Source: Brevibacillus brevis (GTDB lineage Bacteria > Bacillota > Bacilli > Brevibacillales > Brevibacillaceae). Taken from it: 64,000 nt of DNA. Below are positions 44,106 to 51,912 of the stretch, one piece after another. The notes under the pieces are model-generated. The model saw only the letters and a list, made by a program, of their open reading frames with translations. It was not told the origin of the DNA and did no database searches. The stretch spans positions 3,410,001 through 3,474,000 of the forward strand of contig NZ_CP030117.1 of NCBI RefSeq assembly GCF_001039275.2, in the 5' to 3' direction. Made by a program: the position numbers and the translations under genes. Numbering within the stretch: the stretch's first letter is position 1; each line of letters starts with the position of its first letter.

Positions 44106-44662
44106 GTTACTCTCCTGTCATTTTTGAATCTCCCCATAATAATGGCGTTGTAATAATTGCCATCGGAAAGAACTTTGTCGTTTTTGAGTACTCCTTCGAT
44201 TTCAAAACCAAACCGTTTGTACAGCTCAATTGCCTTTTCATTCGTTTCCATTACATTCAACGTCATTTTGGTAATGTGGTTGGCGTCTGCCCAGGCAATC
44301 GATTCCTGCAAGAGATTTTTCCCCATACCGTAACCCCAGAACTCTTGCAAAACGCATACACCAAACTCTACTTTGTGCGCAAATCTGTTTAAGTAAACAC
44401 CTGCACATCTGGAGAACCCGACAATCCGATCCTGTACAACCGCCACTAAAAACAAATTTCTAGCACTTTCCGCATCCGTTTTGATGATGTGTTCGAATCC
44501 TTGCCCATCGATGAAAGCCTCTCCTCTTTCTCTGTCCAAATTTTCAGTCTCCCCATCGATTTGCAGGCGCAGTTCCGACAATTGTTGTGCATCTGTTTCC
44601 ATTGCAGAGCGAATCGCGTAAGATAACCCGTTCACAGAAAGTAGTCGTTGGCTGATTACCAT
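44102..44662 (-). CDS. GNAT family N-acetyltransferase, 186 aa
   Basis: Acetyl-CoA loop EFWGYGMGKNLLQESIAWAD (motif A, Q/RxxGxG/A variant) and the C-terminal NVMETNEKAIELYKRFGFEI. The substrate is unknown; RimI- or Pat-like. AGGAG is seven bases before the ATG. Translationally coupled to the DmpA-type aminopeptidase, so acetylation and hydrolysis of the same small amine or peptide is possible. Confidence 0.85.
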   Translation of the reverse strand: MVISQRLLSVNGLSYAIRSAMETDAQQLSELRLQIDGETENLDRERGEAFIDGQGFEHIIKTDAESARNLFLVAVVQDRIVGFSRCAGVYLNRFAHKVEFGVCVLQEFWGYGMGKNLLQESIAWADANHITKMTLNVMETNEKAIELYKRFGFEIEGVLKNDKVLSDGNYYNAIIMGRFKNDRRVT

Positions 44663-44837
44663 CCTTTTTCTCCTATTGGTAAAATTTTGGTCTTTTATTC
44701 TATCATAGGTAGAAGTTTTTGTGAATCTTTCCTCTTCATAAGGAGAGAGAGAATGACGATGTTTACATAATATTTATTATGTTCATTTATACGACAAACT
44801 ATGGATATGCTACAATATGGGAAAGGAGCGTGCTCGC

Positions 44838-45071
44838 ATGAATTTTTCCAAATCATTTTATTATACGGTCGACCATTCCAAGGTAGAGGAATATAAGAAG
44901 ATGCTCGATCTAATGAAAATCCCCTACATCGTGGAAGCACCGATCGTCTTGTTGAATCAAGGAGCGAATGAATACTCCTTCATTTTTCCTAACATGTCAG
45001 GTCGTCTTTATGAAATGGTGAGCAAGTTATTTCAAGCGGATGGGAAGCCATATCCGAACAATAGAACGTAG
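44838..45071 (+). CDS. Hypothetical protein, 77 aa
   Basis: MNFSKSFYYTVDHSKVEEYK begins a small alpha-beta protein (MKIPYIVEAPIVLLNQGANE, FIFPNMSGRLYEMV). AAGGAG is nine bases before the ATG at 44838. No family recognised. Confidence 0.65.
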   Translation: MNFSKSFYYTVDHSKVEEYKKMLDLMKIPYIVEAPIVLLNQGANEYSFIFPNMSGRLYEMVSKLFQADGKPYPNNRT

Positions 45072-45073
45072 GC

Positions 45074-45100
45074 AAAAAAAAAGGACCCAATGATTGGGTC
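45074..45100 (-). terminator. Terminator hairpin (minus orientation)
   Basis: GACCCAA and TTGGGTC with a three-base loop; the minus strand continues into nine T. Plus-strand reading has no T run. Confidence 0.6.
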
Positions 45101-45236
45101 AAAATAGGAAGTGGAGAGAATGCATGCTATGTAATATATTCTAACACAATAAATTCAAACGTCAATCAAACTTTCGAATTTTCTGTGTTTTTGTGTTAGG
45201 TTTTATGACATGCACACTTCCTTCTTTGTGCAAAGA

Positions 45237-45280
45237 AGAAAGAAGCCTTACGACGGTCGACTTTCACGTAAGGTTTCTAT
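45237..45280 (-). terminator. Terminator after the YolD-like gene
   Basis: On the minus strand AGAAACCTTACG and CGTAAGGCTTCT pair across a loop of about 14 bases, then TTTCTTC. Confidence 0.6.
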
Positions 45281-45286
45281 ACACAC

Positions 45287-45565
45287 CTATGCATGTACAT
45301 TGATAATTTTCTCCATCTCGATCCATTGACTACCCGTTTGGTTTGCTAATTGAACACGTCTCGCCTTCGGGTCAACCCATTTGACGACTCCCCACATGCT
45401 ACTCGTATTCCCCCGCTCCCCCTCAAAGGACACACACCAGCTCACATTCAAGGGATAATTCTCTCTTGCCGAATCTCGCAGCATGTACATAAATGCCTCT
45501 CTTTCTTCGCTCGTTACTTCAAGACTGCTGTTCGCCACGCTTTTCACCCGCCTACTTACGAACAT
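45287..45565 (-). CDS. YolD-like protein under LexA control, 92 aa
   Basis: The second half matches YolD-like proteins (SMWGVVKWVDPKARRVQLAN, IEMEKIINVHA). These are usually encoded next to Y-family DNA polymerases (dinB/imuB) and belong to the SOS response. Here no polymerase gene is adjacent, but the promoter overlaps a LexA box (see 45605-45640). Start uncertain: ATG at 45565, or GTG nine codons later; the ribosome binding site TGAGGAT is 13 bases away from the ATG. Confidence 0.75.
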   Translation of the reverse strand: MFVSRRVKSVANSSLEVTSEEREAFMYMLRDSARENYPLNVSWCVSFEGERGNTSSMWGVVKWVDPKARRVQLANQTGSQWIEMEKIINVHA

Positions 45566-45604
45566 TTGATAGCCATATCCTCAACCTGTGCAGGAATTCG
45601 TACT

Positions 45605-45640
45605 TACATTATAGTAATTACGAACATAAGTTCGCAACTC
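45605..45640 (-). promoter_or_regulatory. Promoter with LexA/DinR box
   Basis: CGAACATAAGTTCG at 45621-45634 is a perfect CGAAC-N4-GTTCG Bacillus SOS box. On the minus strand it overlaps a promoter with -35 TTGCGA and -10 TATAAT 18 bases apart, so LexA bound here would block transcription of the YolD-like gene. Confidence 0.8.
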
Positions 45641-45730
45641 TTTTTTCAATTTTTTCATTTGAACCTCTAAAAGTCTCCCCATTTGTTCTGCCAAGTCGCG
45701 CTAATTGCTTTCTTAGGTAATAATTTGTAA

Positions 45731-45768
45731 GAAAAAAGCCGTTTTCCCATTAGTTTTGGAAAACGGCT
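45731..45768 (-). terminator. Terminator after the BASS transporter gene
   Basis: AGCCGTTTTCC and GGAAAACGGCT pair (11 base pairs); the minus strand continues TTTTTTC. Confidence 0.85.
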
Positions 45769-45775
45769 CTTGCTT

Positions 45776-46750
45776 TTAGCTTGATAATTCCTGTGGTTGA
45801 TGCTGCGGTCTTTTCTCGACCAGCTCCAAAAACTTCCCGAAGGTAGAAGCGAGTATTTGTTGAAAAAGCATACCGAGAACAACAGGAAGTGCAACAGGCG
45901 CAGGAAAGTACGTGATCGCCATAACTGCCCCTGCACTAATGTTTCGCATCCCACTGTTGAAGGTTAACGTGACGATTACATCACGCTCCCATCCGAACAA
46001 CCTTGCGATCCCCCACCCCATCAAATAACCCAAAATGGCTACTACCAGTACGAGCACCGCCATTCCCACCAATTTAGCGTCTATCATATGAAAGTAAGAC
46101 GAGACCATCGAGCTGTTGATTGCTACGACAACACCCATTCCCATCTTAGAAAATGGCGCTAATTTTGGGGCCAGCGTTTTTTTGACGTTCCCTTTTGATA
46201 AATGATTGAGCAGCATACCGACAAGAGATGGCAACACAATCATATAAAACAAACCCTTCATCAGTTCAGCCAAATCCATCTCGACTGTTGCCCCTAAAAA
46301 TAAGGACATCCCCAACGGAACTATCAATGGGGAGAGCATCGTATCCAACAAAATAATGGATAGCGTGAGTGCGATGTTTCCGAAATAAATCGACGACCAT
46401 AAGAAGCTCGTGATCCCTGTGGGAATTAAGGCCGCCAACAAAAAGCCCGTAATGACGTGAATATCGTCTGGATAAAACAACCGTGCCATTGACCAAGCAA
46501 CAAGCGGCATAAGTGCATGAAGAATCAACAAGTTGACGATTAAAGGGAGCGGCCTGGTCAGTACCTTTGCAAATTCTTTAAATCCCGAACCCAGACTTCC
46601 GGTAAATGTCATGAAAGCAAACACCCAAGGAGACAAAAAAGCAAACGGTTGCAAATGTGTCCCCGCTATTACGCCAATGGCAACACTACTCGGCGTTAGT
46701 ATGGGCATGATTTTCTCAAGCGATCGATTCAGTTTGGCTAACCCGTTCAT
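45776..46750 (-). CDS. Bile acid:sodium symporter family (BASS) transporter, 324 aa
   Basis: Nine or ten hydrophobic helices; FLSPWVFAFMTFTGSLGSGF, GFLLAALIPTGITSFLWSSI and LTFNSGMRNISAGAVMAITY are the family blocks, the last with the crossover-helix motif. Substrate likely a monocarboxylate or steroid-like acid moved with sodium. The ATG at 46750 has GAGGTG nine bases upstream. Monocistronic by position. Confidence 0.87.
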   Translation of the reverse strand: MNGLAKLNRSLEKIMPILTPSSVAIGVIAGTHLQPFAFLSPWVFAFMTFTGSLGSGFKEFAKVLTRPLPLIVNLLILHALMPLVAWSMARLFYPDDIHVITGFLLAALIPTGITSFLWSSIYFGNIALTLSIILLDTMLSPLIVPLGMSLFLGATVEMDLAELMKGLFYMIVLPSLVGMLLNHLSKGNVKKTLAPKLAPFSKMGMGVVVAINSSMVSSYFHMIDAKLVGMAVLVLVVAILGYLMGWGIARLFGWERDVIVTLTFNSGMRNISAGAVMAITYFPAPVALPVVLGMLFQQILASTFGKFLELVEKRPQHQPQELSS

Positions 46751-46928
46751 TTGATACACCTCAAGTCTCGTCCTTTGATGCTATTGATGTGAGGTATGTT
46801 ATCATGAACAGATTATTGTTACAAGACCAAAGTTCATTATTAGATTGCATACACGTCATTTATTTGCAATTTCACTTTGCATACTTTCGCGTATGGGAGT
46901 AAAGCCTATGACGGAAAGGAGGTATTTT

Positions 46929-47165
46929 ATGAACGGAATGGATTGGGTAGAATTTATCCGAAAAACCGAAGATAAGATGTATCACCTCCATCGAGCGATA
47001 GATGGAATCTGTAATGATCCCGACTATAAGGAATCGGTTACGACCTTGACGGAAGTGGTAAGAGATTATCAAGTCCTTGTGGAAAAAGCCAAGGGTGAAT
47101 TACGCGGCATCGACCTTCATCGAGATCGAGAGCGCGCGCATCATTACGATCATGATCTTCACTAG
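46929..47165 (+). CDS. Hypothetical protein with His/Asp-rich end, 78 aa
   Basis: MNGMDWVEFIRKTEDKMYHL continues as a helical protein (DPDYKESVTTLTEVVRDYQV) and ends HHYDHDLH, which could bind a metal. AAAGGAGG lies six bases before the ATG at 46929. No family recognised. Terminator follows. Confidence 0.65.
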   Translation: MNGMDWVEFIRKTEDKMYHLHRAIDGICNDPDYKESVTTLTEVVRDYQVLVEKAKGELRGIDLHRDRERAHHYDHDLH

Positions 47166-47172
47166 CCTATAT

Positions 47173-47199
47173 AGACTCCCGGTTAGGGAGTTCTTCTTC
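47173..47199 (+). terminator. Short terminator hairpin
   Basis: ACTCCC and GGGAGT flank GGTTA, followed by TTCTTCTTC. Confidence 0.55.
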
Positions 47200-47255
47200 A
47201 TCAGGAAATCACAGAATATTCATTCCACCTTGATCATTCTGTCAAAATAGACAGC

Positions 47256-47291
47256 AAAAACCTCACCCTACCCATGTAGTGTGTGAGGTTT
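47256..47291 (-). terminator. Terminator after the YhcN-like gene
   Basis: AAACCTCAC and GTGAGGTTT pair; minus strand continues TTTTTGC. Confidence 0.7.
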
Positions 47292-47301
47292 GGAAAATCC
47301 G

Positions 47302-47754
47302 CTAGCCCTTCATTTTCTTTTCAATTGCCTTTAGAGATTTCTTCTTCTGGCATGCCTCTTTTACATCGGTTGGCCACCGTTCTTCACTCAGCTTTTGCAA
47401 ATCTTTTATCAATCGCTTGTCAGCTGTCACATGAATATTGGCATCTGGGAAGGCCTCTTTTAATTTCTTTCCGACTTCTTTTTGAATCGATTCCAGCTTG
47501 AACCGATTAAAATTCGTCACTTGAATAGCCACATCAAGCTCTTTATCGATTTGCATAACCACTATTTTGTCTATGCCCTTCACGCTCGCTGTAATCGATC
47601 TCGCTCGCTCTTCCCACTGATAATGTCTGACGGGAACAGGCATGCATAACGGTTCCGGTTCCGCTTTTTGCTTCGTTTCTGTACCAGATTGCTTCGAACA
47701 CCCTGTTACGGTCAAAGCAAAAGCTAGTGTCAGCACCACGAAAGTTGCGCGCAC
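47302..47754 (-). CDS. YhcN/YlaJ-type sporulation lipoprotein, 150 aa
   Basis: Lipoprotein signal with lipobox TVTGC, then the YhcN/YlaJ fold: RARSITASVKGIDKIVVMQI, DKELDVAIQVTNFNRF, PDANIHVTADKRLIKDLQKL. Proteins of this type reach the spore inner membrane. I use the GTG at 47754, eight bases after a perfect AGGAGG. Confidence 0.82.
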   Translation of the reverse strand: MRATFVVLTLAFALTVTGCSKQSGTETKQKAEPEPLCMPVPVRHYQWEERARSITASVKGIDKIVVMQIDKELDVAIQVTNFNRFKLESIQKEVGKKLKEAFPDANIHVTADKRLIKDLQKLSEERWPTDVKEACQKKKSLKAIEKKMKG

Positions 47755-47818
47755 ACAAAACACCTCCTGACCAAAATCACCTGTTACTAGCTTGACCTTG
47801 AACGGAGGAAGTATGTAA

Positions 47819-47860
47819 AGAAAAAAAGCGGTGACTCCTCTGCATAATTTGAGTCACCGC
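47819..47860 (-). terminator. Strong terminator without an upstream gene
   Basis: GCGGTGACTC (47828-47837) and GAGTCACCGC (47851-47860) pair perfectly; the minus strand continues with seven T. A further pair CGTTTCGA/TCGAAACG lies upstream at about 47873-47920. No coding gene ends here, so an untranslated transcript is implied. Confidence 0.6.
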
Positions 47861-47949
47861 GGACCCCAAGAACGTTTCGAGTCCTAAGTACAAGGATATA
47901 AAAAACCGCATCGAAACGCGATAGGAGATGACTGGATATAAAATGGAAC

Positions 47950-48018
47950 AAAAAAAAATCCCAACCAGCAAAAAGTGGTTGGGGCGTACGGGGTAGTACG
48001 CATATGTCATACGTGAAT
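47950..48018 (-). ncRNA. Candidate small RNA, about 69 nt
   Basis: Bounded by a promoter (48025-48053) and an intrinsic terminator (CCCAACCA/TGGTTGGG at 47960-47983, then nine T). Between them GCGTAC and GTACGC form a second hairpin. No open frame of note. Function unknown. Confidence 0.45.
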
Positions 48019-48024
48019 GATACA

Positions 48025-48053
48025 ATCATATAGGACTTGTTTTCTGTTGACAA
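48025..48053 (-). promoter_or_regulatory. Promoter of the candidate small RNA
   Basis: Minus-strand -35 TTGTCA (48053-48048) and -10 TATGAT (48030-48025) with exactly 17 bases between. Confidence 0.55.
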
Positions 48054-48063
48054 CGATCAATAA

Positions 48064-48249
48064 TAGGTACATTTACCTATAGATGGAATAAAAAAATGGC
48101 GCCGACTTTGACTGCATCATTTAGTCGAACGCGTGGAATAGAATCCCCAAGATTGGATTATACTAGCTAGCTTGGATTACTTTTCTATTATCATGAAAAC
48201 TCATCGTTTACGCTATGCGAAAATAATGGTAACAGGTGAAAATATTACC
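48064..48249 (+). repeat. Paired inverted repeats GGTA...TACC upstream of the methyltransferase
   Basis: TAGGTA-CATT-TACCTA at 48064-48079 and GGTAA...TTACC at 48228-48249 share the TTACCTATA sequence. They lie in a 300-base gene-free stretch before the methyltransferase and might be operators. Nothing else is supported in this gap. Confidence 0.35.
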
Positions 48250-48369
48250 TATAAAGCTTGATCGACCATTGAAATCTTCTGTTGAAATGTGTTACATGCT
48301 ACAAAAAAGCCAGCCAGAAGTTTCTAATCGTGTTATGATATCCCTGTAAAATCTTGAGGAGTTGAGTAC

Positions 48370-49044
48370 ATGAATAGAGAGCAATGGACAGCGGTCGATC
48401 ACTATTTTACGGATAAATTACTGGAAGCCGATTCCGTTTTAGACACAGTTCTTCAAGAGAACGCAGCTGCAGGTCTTCCAGCTATTGATGTAGCACCCAA
48501 TCAAGGTAAATTTCTTCATCTGTTAGCACGGATCCAAGGCGCTCGTTCGATTTTGGAAATTGGCACTCTGGGTGGATACAGTACCATCTGGCTAGCCCGC
48601 GCACTCCCTGCTGACGGTCGTCTCATTACTCTCGAATATGATCCAAAGCATGCGGAAGTTGCACAATCGAACATTGCCCGCGCAGGACTGGATCAGATCG
48701 TGGAAGTGAAGGTTGGACTTGCCCTTGATTCTCTCATCCAACTTCACAAAGAAAATCAGGGTCCTTTTGATTTTATTTTTATCGATGCAGATAAAAAAGG
48801 AAACCCCGACTATTTCCAATGGGCATTGAAGCTCTCTCGCAAAGGTACTGTGATTATCACGGATAATGTTGTACGAAGTGGTCAAGTCGTGGACGAAACA
48901 AGCACGGATCCCAATATTGTCGGTGTACGTCAATTCACCGATTTAGTAGCTGAAGAGCAACGTGTCAGTGGAACCGTTGTACAGACAGTTGGCAGCAAGG
49001 GCTATGATGGCTTTGCGATCATGCTAGTCACCGGGGAGAACTAG
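48370..49044 (+). CDS. Class I SAM O-methyltransferase (caffeoyl-CoA type), 224 aa
   Basis: SAM motif I EIGTLGGYSTIWLARALPAD, metal and substrate motif DFIFIDADKKGNPDYFQWAL, and TDNVVRSGQVVD are the family blocks. These enzymes methylate catechol-type hydroxyls with a divalent metal; relatives also act on 5-hydroxyuridine in tRNA (TrmR/YrrM), but the size and HTH-free layout do not settle which. GAGGAG is nine bases before the ATG. Confidence 0.88.
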   Translation: MNREQWTAVDHYFTDKLLEADSVLDTVLQENAAAGLPAIDVAPNQGKFLHLLARIQGARSILEIGTLGGYSTIWLARALPADGRLITLEYDPKHAEVAQSNIARAGLDQIVEVKVGLALDSLIQLHKENQGPFDFIFIDADKKGNPDYFQWALKLSRKGTVIITDNVVRSGQVVDETSTDPNIVGVRQFTDLVAEEQRVSGTVVQTVGSKGYDGFAIMLVTGEN

Positions 49045-49089
49045 TCTTTTTCACTTTCAAAGGTTGTAACGAGTAGGAGTGTGTACATC

Positions 49090-49191
49090 TTGTTTAGGCT
49101 CGGTTTACCTAGCTTTATGCTCATCGCTAATGTCATTTTGGTTCTCGCGGTACTATCGCTGATTATCAAAGTGTTGGTGAAGAGAGAATAG
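49090..49191 (+). CDS. Small single-pass membrane protein, 33 aa
   Basis: TTG start behind AGGAG (ten bases). It reads FRLGLPSFMLIANVILVLAV then LSLIIKVLVKRE: one membrane helix and a basic C-terminal tail. It sits between the methyltransferase and a GNAT gene on the same strand, within probable operon distance of both. No family recognised. Confidence 0.45.
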   Translation: MFRLGLPSFMLIANVILVLAVLSLIIKVLVKRE

Positions 49192-49217
49192 CCTGTATTT
49201 TTTGGAGGTGCTTTTCC

Positions 49218-49709
49218 GTGGAGCCATTGCGTTATCGGACCCTCGATTTACGAGAAGTAACTGAGGCAGATCTCCCTATATTTTTCAACCAGCAATTGGA
49301 CAAATCTGCTCATAAGATGGCAGCCTTTACTGTCAAGGACCCTGAAGATAGAGACGGATTCACCGCTCATTGGACAAGAATTTTGAACAATGAATCGATT
49401 GTGAAAAGAGCCATTGTCATGAATGGGCAGGTTGTCGGTAATGTTTCGTGCTTTGAGCTGTTAGGCTTGCCTACGATTGGATACTGGATTGACAAAAGCT
49501 TTTGGGGTAAAGGAATCGCGACAAATGCACTTACTCTCTTTTTAGAGGAACTCCGAACACGTCCTGTATATGCGCGTGTCGCCCATGACAACCTCGCATC
49601 CATTCGTGTGCTAGAAAAAAACGGTTTTCAGCCTTTCGGTGTCGATCGAGCATTTTCGGAAGCACGAGGCGAAGAAGTGGAAGAACTCATTCTGATCAAA
49701 CACACATGA
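49218..49709 (+). CDS. GNAT family N-acetyltransferase (RimJ/RimL-like), 163 aa
   Basis: IGYWIDKSFWGKGIATNALT holds the acetyl-CoA loop, followed by VYARVAHDNLASIRVLEKNG and FQPFG. GTG start at 49218 behind GGAGG (nine bases). Substrate unknown; the nearest experience is with ribosomal-protein or antibiotic acetyltransferases. Confidence 0.85.
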   Translation: MEPLRYRTLDLREVTEADLPIFFNQQLDKSAHKMAAFTVKDPEDRDGFTAHWTRILNNESIVKRAIVMNGQVVGNVSCFELLGLPTIGYWIDKSFWGKGIATNALTLFLEELRTRPVYARVAHDNLASIRVLEKNGFQPFGVDRAFSEARGEEVEELILIKHT

Positions 49710-49714
49710 GGTCA

Positions 49715-49745
49715 GAAGCGCTTACCGTGAGCGCTTCTCTTCTTT
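49715..49745 (+). terminator. Intrinsic terminator
   Basis: AGAAGCGCT (49715-49723) pairs with AGCGCTTCT (49731-49739), then CTTCTTTC. Confidence 0.8.
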
Positions 49746-49789
49746 CTTATGCAGAAGAAATCATTTTTTAAATGGAAAGGACAACCTGC

Positions 49790-50338
49790 ATGCAAACAAC
49801 GATATCTACCTTGCACTTAGAAACCGAACGCCTTATCATTCGTCCCTACTCAGAGGATGATTTAATGGAATCTTTTGAACTCATGCAAAACCCAGAGTTA
49901 TTTACCTACCTGCCTATGGACGTTATGCCTCTGGAAAACTACAAACGCTTATTTCACTGGCTACGAAGCAGTTATGACACCCCTTTTGACCAGCCTTTTA
50001 AATATTCAGTGGCCATACGCGAAAAGGCTACTGGCAGGTTCATTGGCTGGTGTGGTGTGGGTGTTCTCGATTTTCTGGCTCCGGAAAAAGAGCTCTATTA
50101 TTTAATCGGACGGGATTATTGGGGGAACGGCTACGCTTTTGAAGCTGCCTCCGCTCTTACTTCGTACGCATTTGATGTAATCGGATTGGATCGCTTGTAC
50201 GCAAAAGCACACCCAGACAATAAAGCATCGCTGCGCATCATTGAGAAGCTCGGCTTCTCGTTTGAACGTGTCTTAGACGGCCTGACTGGGGACGACGAGG
50301 ACTGCAACGGCGAGTGGTTGTATGTTTTGACGAAATAA
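49790..50338 (+). CDS. GNAT family N-acetyltransferase (RimJ/RimL-like), 182 aa
   Basis: TLHLETERLIIRPYSEDDLM is the typical N-terminus, ELYYLIGRDYWGNGYAFEAA the acetyl-CoA loop and AKAHPDNKASLRIIEKLGFS the C-terminal motif. I place the start at ATG 49790, eight bases after AAAGGA. It is a second RimJ/L-type enzyme right after another, separated by a terminator. Confidence 0.87.
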   Translation: MQTTISTLHLETERLIIRPYSEDDLMESFELMQNPELFTYLPMDVMPLENYKRLFHWLRSSYDTPFDQPFKYSVAIREKATGRFIGWCGVGVLDFLAPEKELYYLIGRDYWGNGYAFEAASALTSYAFDVIGLDRLYAKAHPDNKASLRIIEKLGFSFERVLDGLTGDDEDCNGEWLYVLTK

Positions 50339-50386
50339 ACAAGCCATTCTTTTCAAAAGCATTCGTCAAAATCTTCCTACATGTGC

Positions 50387-50462
50387 TATAATAAAAGTGC
50401 AGTACAATTAAACGCGGTAGTTCTTAAGATGATCTCCTTTATCAGCGAGGATCATCTTTTTT
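50387..50462 (+). promoter_or_regulatory. Promoter and leader terminator before the cysteine-cluster gene
   Basis: A -10 TATAAT (50387-50392) is followed after about 35 bases by a perfect hairpin, AAGATGATC (50426-50434) with GATCATCTT (50450-50458), and a T run. The RNA would end before the 50506 gene unless the hairpin is prevented, so this is either an attenuator or a short separate RNA. Confidence 0.5.
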
Positions 50463-50505
50463 GTTCTTTCCAGCAAAGATTACATGACGAAAGGTTGTAG
50501 ATGAT

Positions 50506-50850
50506 ATGAATACATTGCCTTGCCAAGGCTGTAAAGGATTGTGCTGTGGTCCTGTACCTATAACAGAGAAGGAATATAAAATGATACACAAGAAAATGAA
50601 AGCGCTTCCGAATAAACTCCGTGACGATCTGAAAAATCAACCGAGATTGTTTGGGACTTGTATCTTCTACGACATGCAAAAAGATCAGTGTGGTATTCAT
50701 AGCGTTCGACCGGAAGTGTGTCGCGCTTTTGGGTATCACAAGGACCTTGTCTGTTTTCGCAAACCGGAATTGGCGAAGAAGGAAACGCTGACCTTCAAGG
50801 AGACGCATATTGGGTATTTGAGTATTGATTTTACATGGAAGCATTTTTAA
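50506..50850 (+). CDS. YkgJ family cysteine-cluster protein, 114 aa
   Basis: Cysteines are set as CQGCKGLCCG at the N-terminus, CIFYDMQKDQCGIH in the middle and RPEVCRAFGYHKDLVCF, the CxxCxxxCC...C...C pattern of the zinc/iron-sulfur UPF0153 family. The metal and role are unknown; some relatives are linked to formaldehyde or methyl transfer, others to flagellar proteins. A terminator-type leader precedes it. Confidence 0.85.
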   Translation: MNTLPCQGCKGLCCGPVPITEKEYKMIHKKMKALPNKLRDDLKNQPRLFGTCIFYDMQKDQCGIHSVRPEVCRAFGYHKDLVCFRKPELAKKETLTFKETHIGYLSIDFTWKHF

Positions 50851-50868
50851 AGAAAGGAGCTGAGGGAT

Positions 50869-50928
50869 ATGCGGTTTTGTTTTCTTTTTACGCTCACGTA
50901 CCTCATGATCAGTTTGCCTGACTTTTAA
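50869..50928 (+). CDS. Possible 19-residue hydrophobic peptide
   Basis: Reads MRFCFLFTLTYLMISLPDF with AAAGGAG nine bases upstream. It begins 19 bases after the cysteine-cluster gene. It might be a small membrane peptide; the frame is so short that chance cannot be excluded. The 230 bases after it hold nothing I can support. Confidence 0.25.
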   Translation: MRFCFLFTLTYLMISLPDF

Positions 50929-51158
50929 TTTGGGGTATGGTTGGAGTTCGCTTTATGCTTCGTGCGTATTTTCCGAAAAGTCCATCGAAAAAGTCTTACA
51001 ATATGATGATAAGCAATAAAATAAAACTGGGGGGTGAAATTTTCCACGGCCGGATTGATCGTTAAAGAGGAAATGTCATCATCGCTCCTTCTTTGACCTC
51101 TTCATTTGCACGTCCCACATACATCCGCAAAGGGATGGTATTATAAGGAGGCTATTTT

Positions 51159-51845
51159 ATGCTGAGGAAGAGTACAAATGCAGGGAGAAGGTCAGCTGTA
51201 ATAACTGGGGTGTTGCTAATAGCCGGTTTGGTTTCAGGTATATTAAGTGTTGTTCCTGTTATAGATGGAGCCGAATACCTTGTCAAGGCTTCTATAAATG
51301 AAAACCAGGTACTACGAGGAGCATTTTTCCAGTTGTTCATGATTGTTTCCTATGTAGGTATTCCTATTTTGTTGTATCCCATTCTAAGTATGCATAACAA
51401 AGGTTTAGCCCTTGGATCTGTTGCTTTTGGCATCATTGCGGGTGTGTTCATTATTCTTGGTGTCATCACTCTTCTCTTGCTATTAACCGTAAGTCATGAA
51501 TTTGCAAAAGTTGGAGATTTGCATGTATCGTATTTTCAGACCCTGGGTGGATTGTTACGAGAAGGACGTGATCTGGTCAACCATGTGGCAACGACTCTGG
51601 CATTTGTTTTGGCTCTGTTCTTGTTTACCTACCTATTTTACCAAACAAAGCTAGTTCCACGATGCTTGTCAGTCTGGGGTCTTATTGGGTCTACATTGTC
51701 TATATTGGCGAGCTTGTTATTTATGATTCGCTTCATCGGTCTGGATACAGTCTACATGATGTTGAACATTCCAATAGCCTTTCAACAATTGGTTTTGGCT
51801 ATATGGCTAATCATGAAAGGATTCAACCCAACGAAACAGGATTGA
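51159..51845 (+). CDS. DUF4386 family membrane protein, 228 aa
   Basis: About six hydrophobic helices (SAVITGVLLIAGLVSGILSV, FFQLFMIVSYVGIPILLYPI, ALGSVAFGIIAGVFIILGVI, VATTLAFVLALFLFTYLFYQ). WGLIGSTLSILASLLFMI is typical of DUF4386. Function unknown. AAGGAGG is seven bases before the ATG. Confidence 0.8.
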   Translation: MLRKSTNAGRRSAVITGVLLIAGLVSGILSVVPVIDGAEYLVKASINENQVLRGAFFQLFMIVSYVGIPILLYPILSMHNKGLALGSVAFGIIAGVFIILGVITLLLLLTVSHEFAKVGDLHVSYFQTLGGLLREGRDLVNHVATTLAFVLALFLFTYLFYQTKLVPRCLSVWGLIGSTLSILASLLFMIRFIGLDTVYMMLNIPIAFQQLVLAIWLIMKGFNPTKQD

Positions 51846-51890
51846 GAAAGGGATGTCTCCTGACTTTTCACTGGAGACATCCCTTTTCTT
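51846..51890. terminator. Strong bidirectional terminator
   Basis: AAAGGGATGTCTCC and GGAGACATCCCTTTT pair over a 12-base loop. It ends both the DUF4386 gene and, on the minus strand, the ten-gene operon. Confidence 0.88.
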
Positions 51891-51912
51891 TTACACGCAT
51901 TCACGCATCCCT

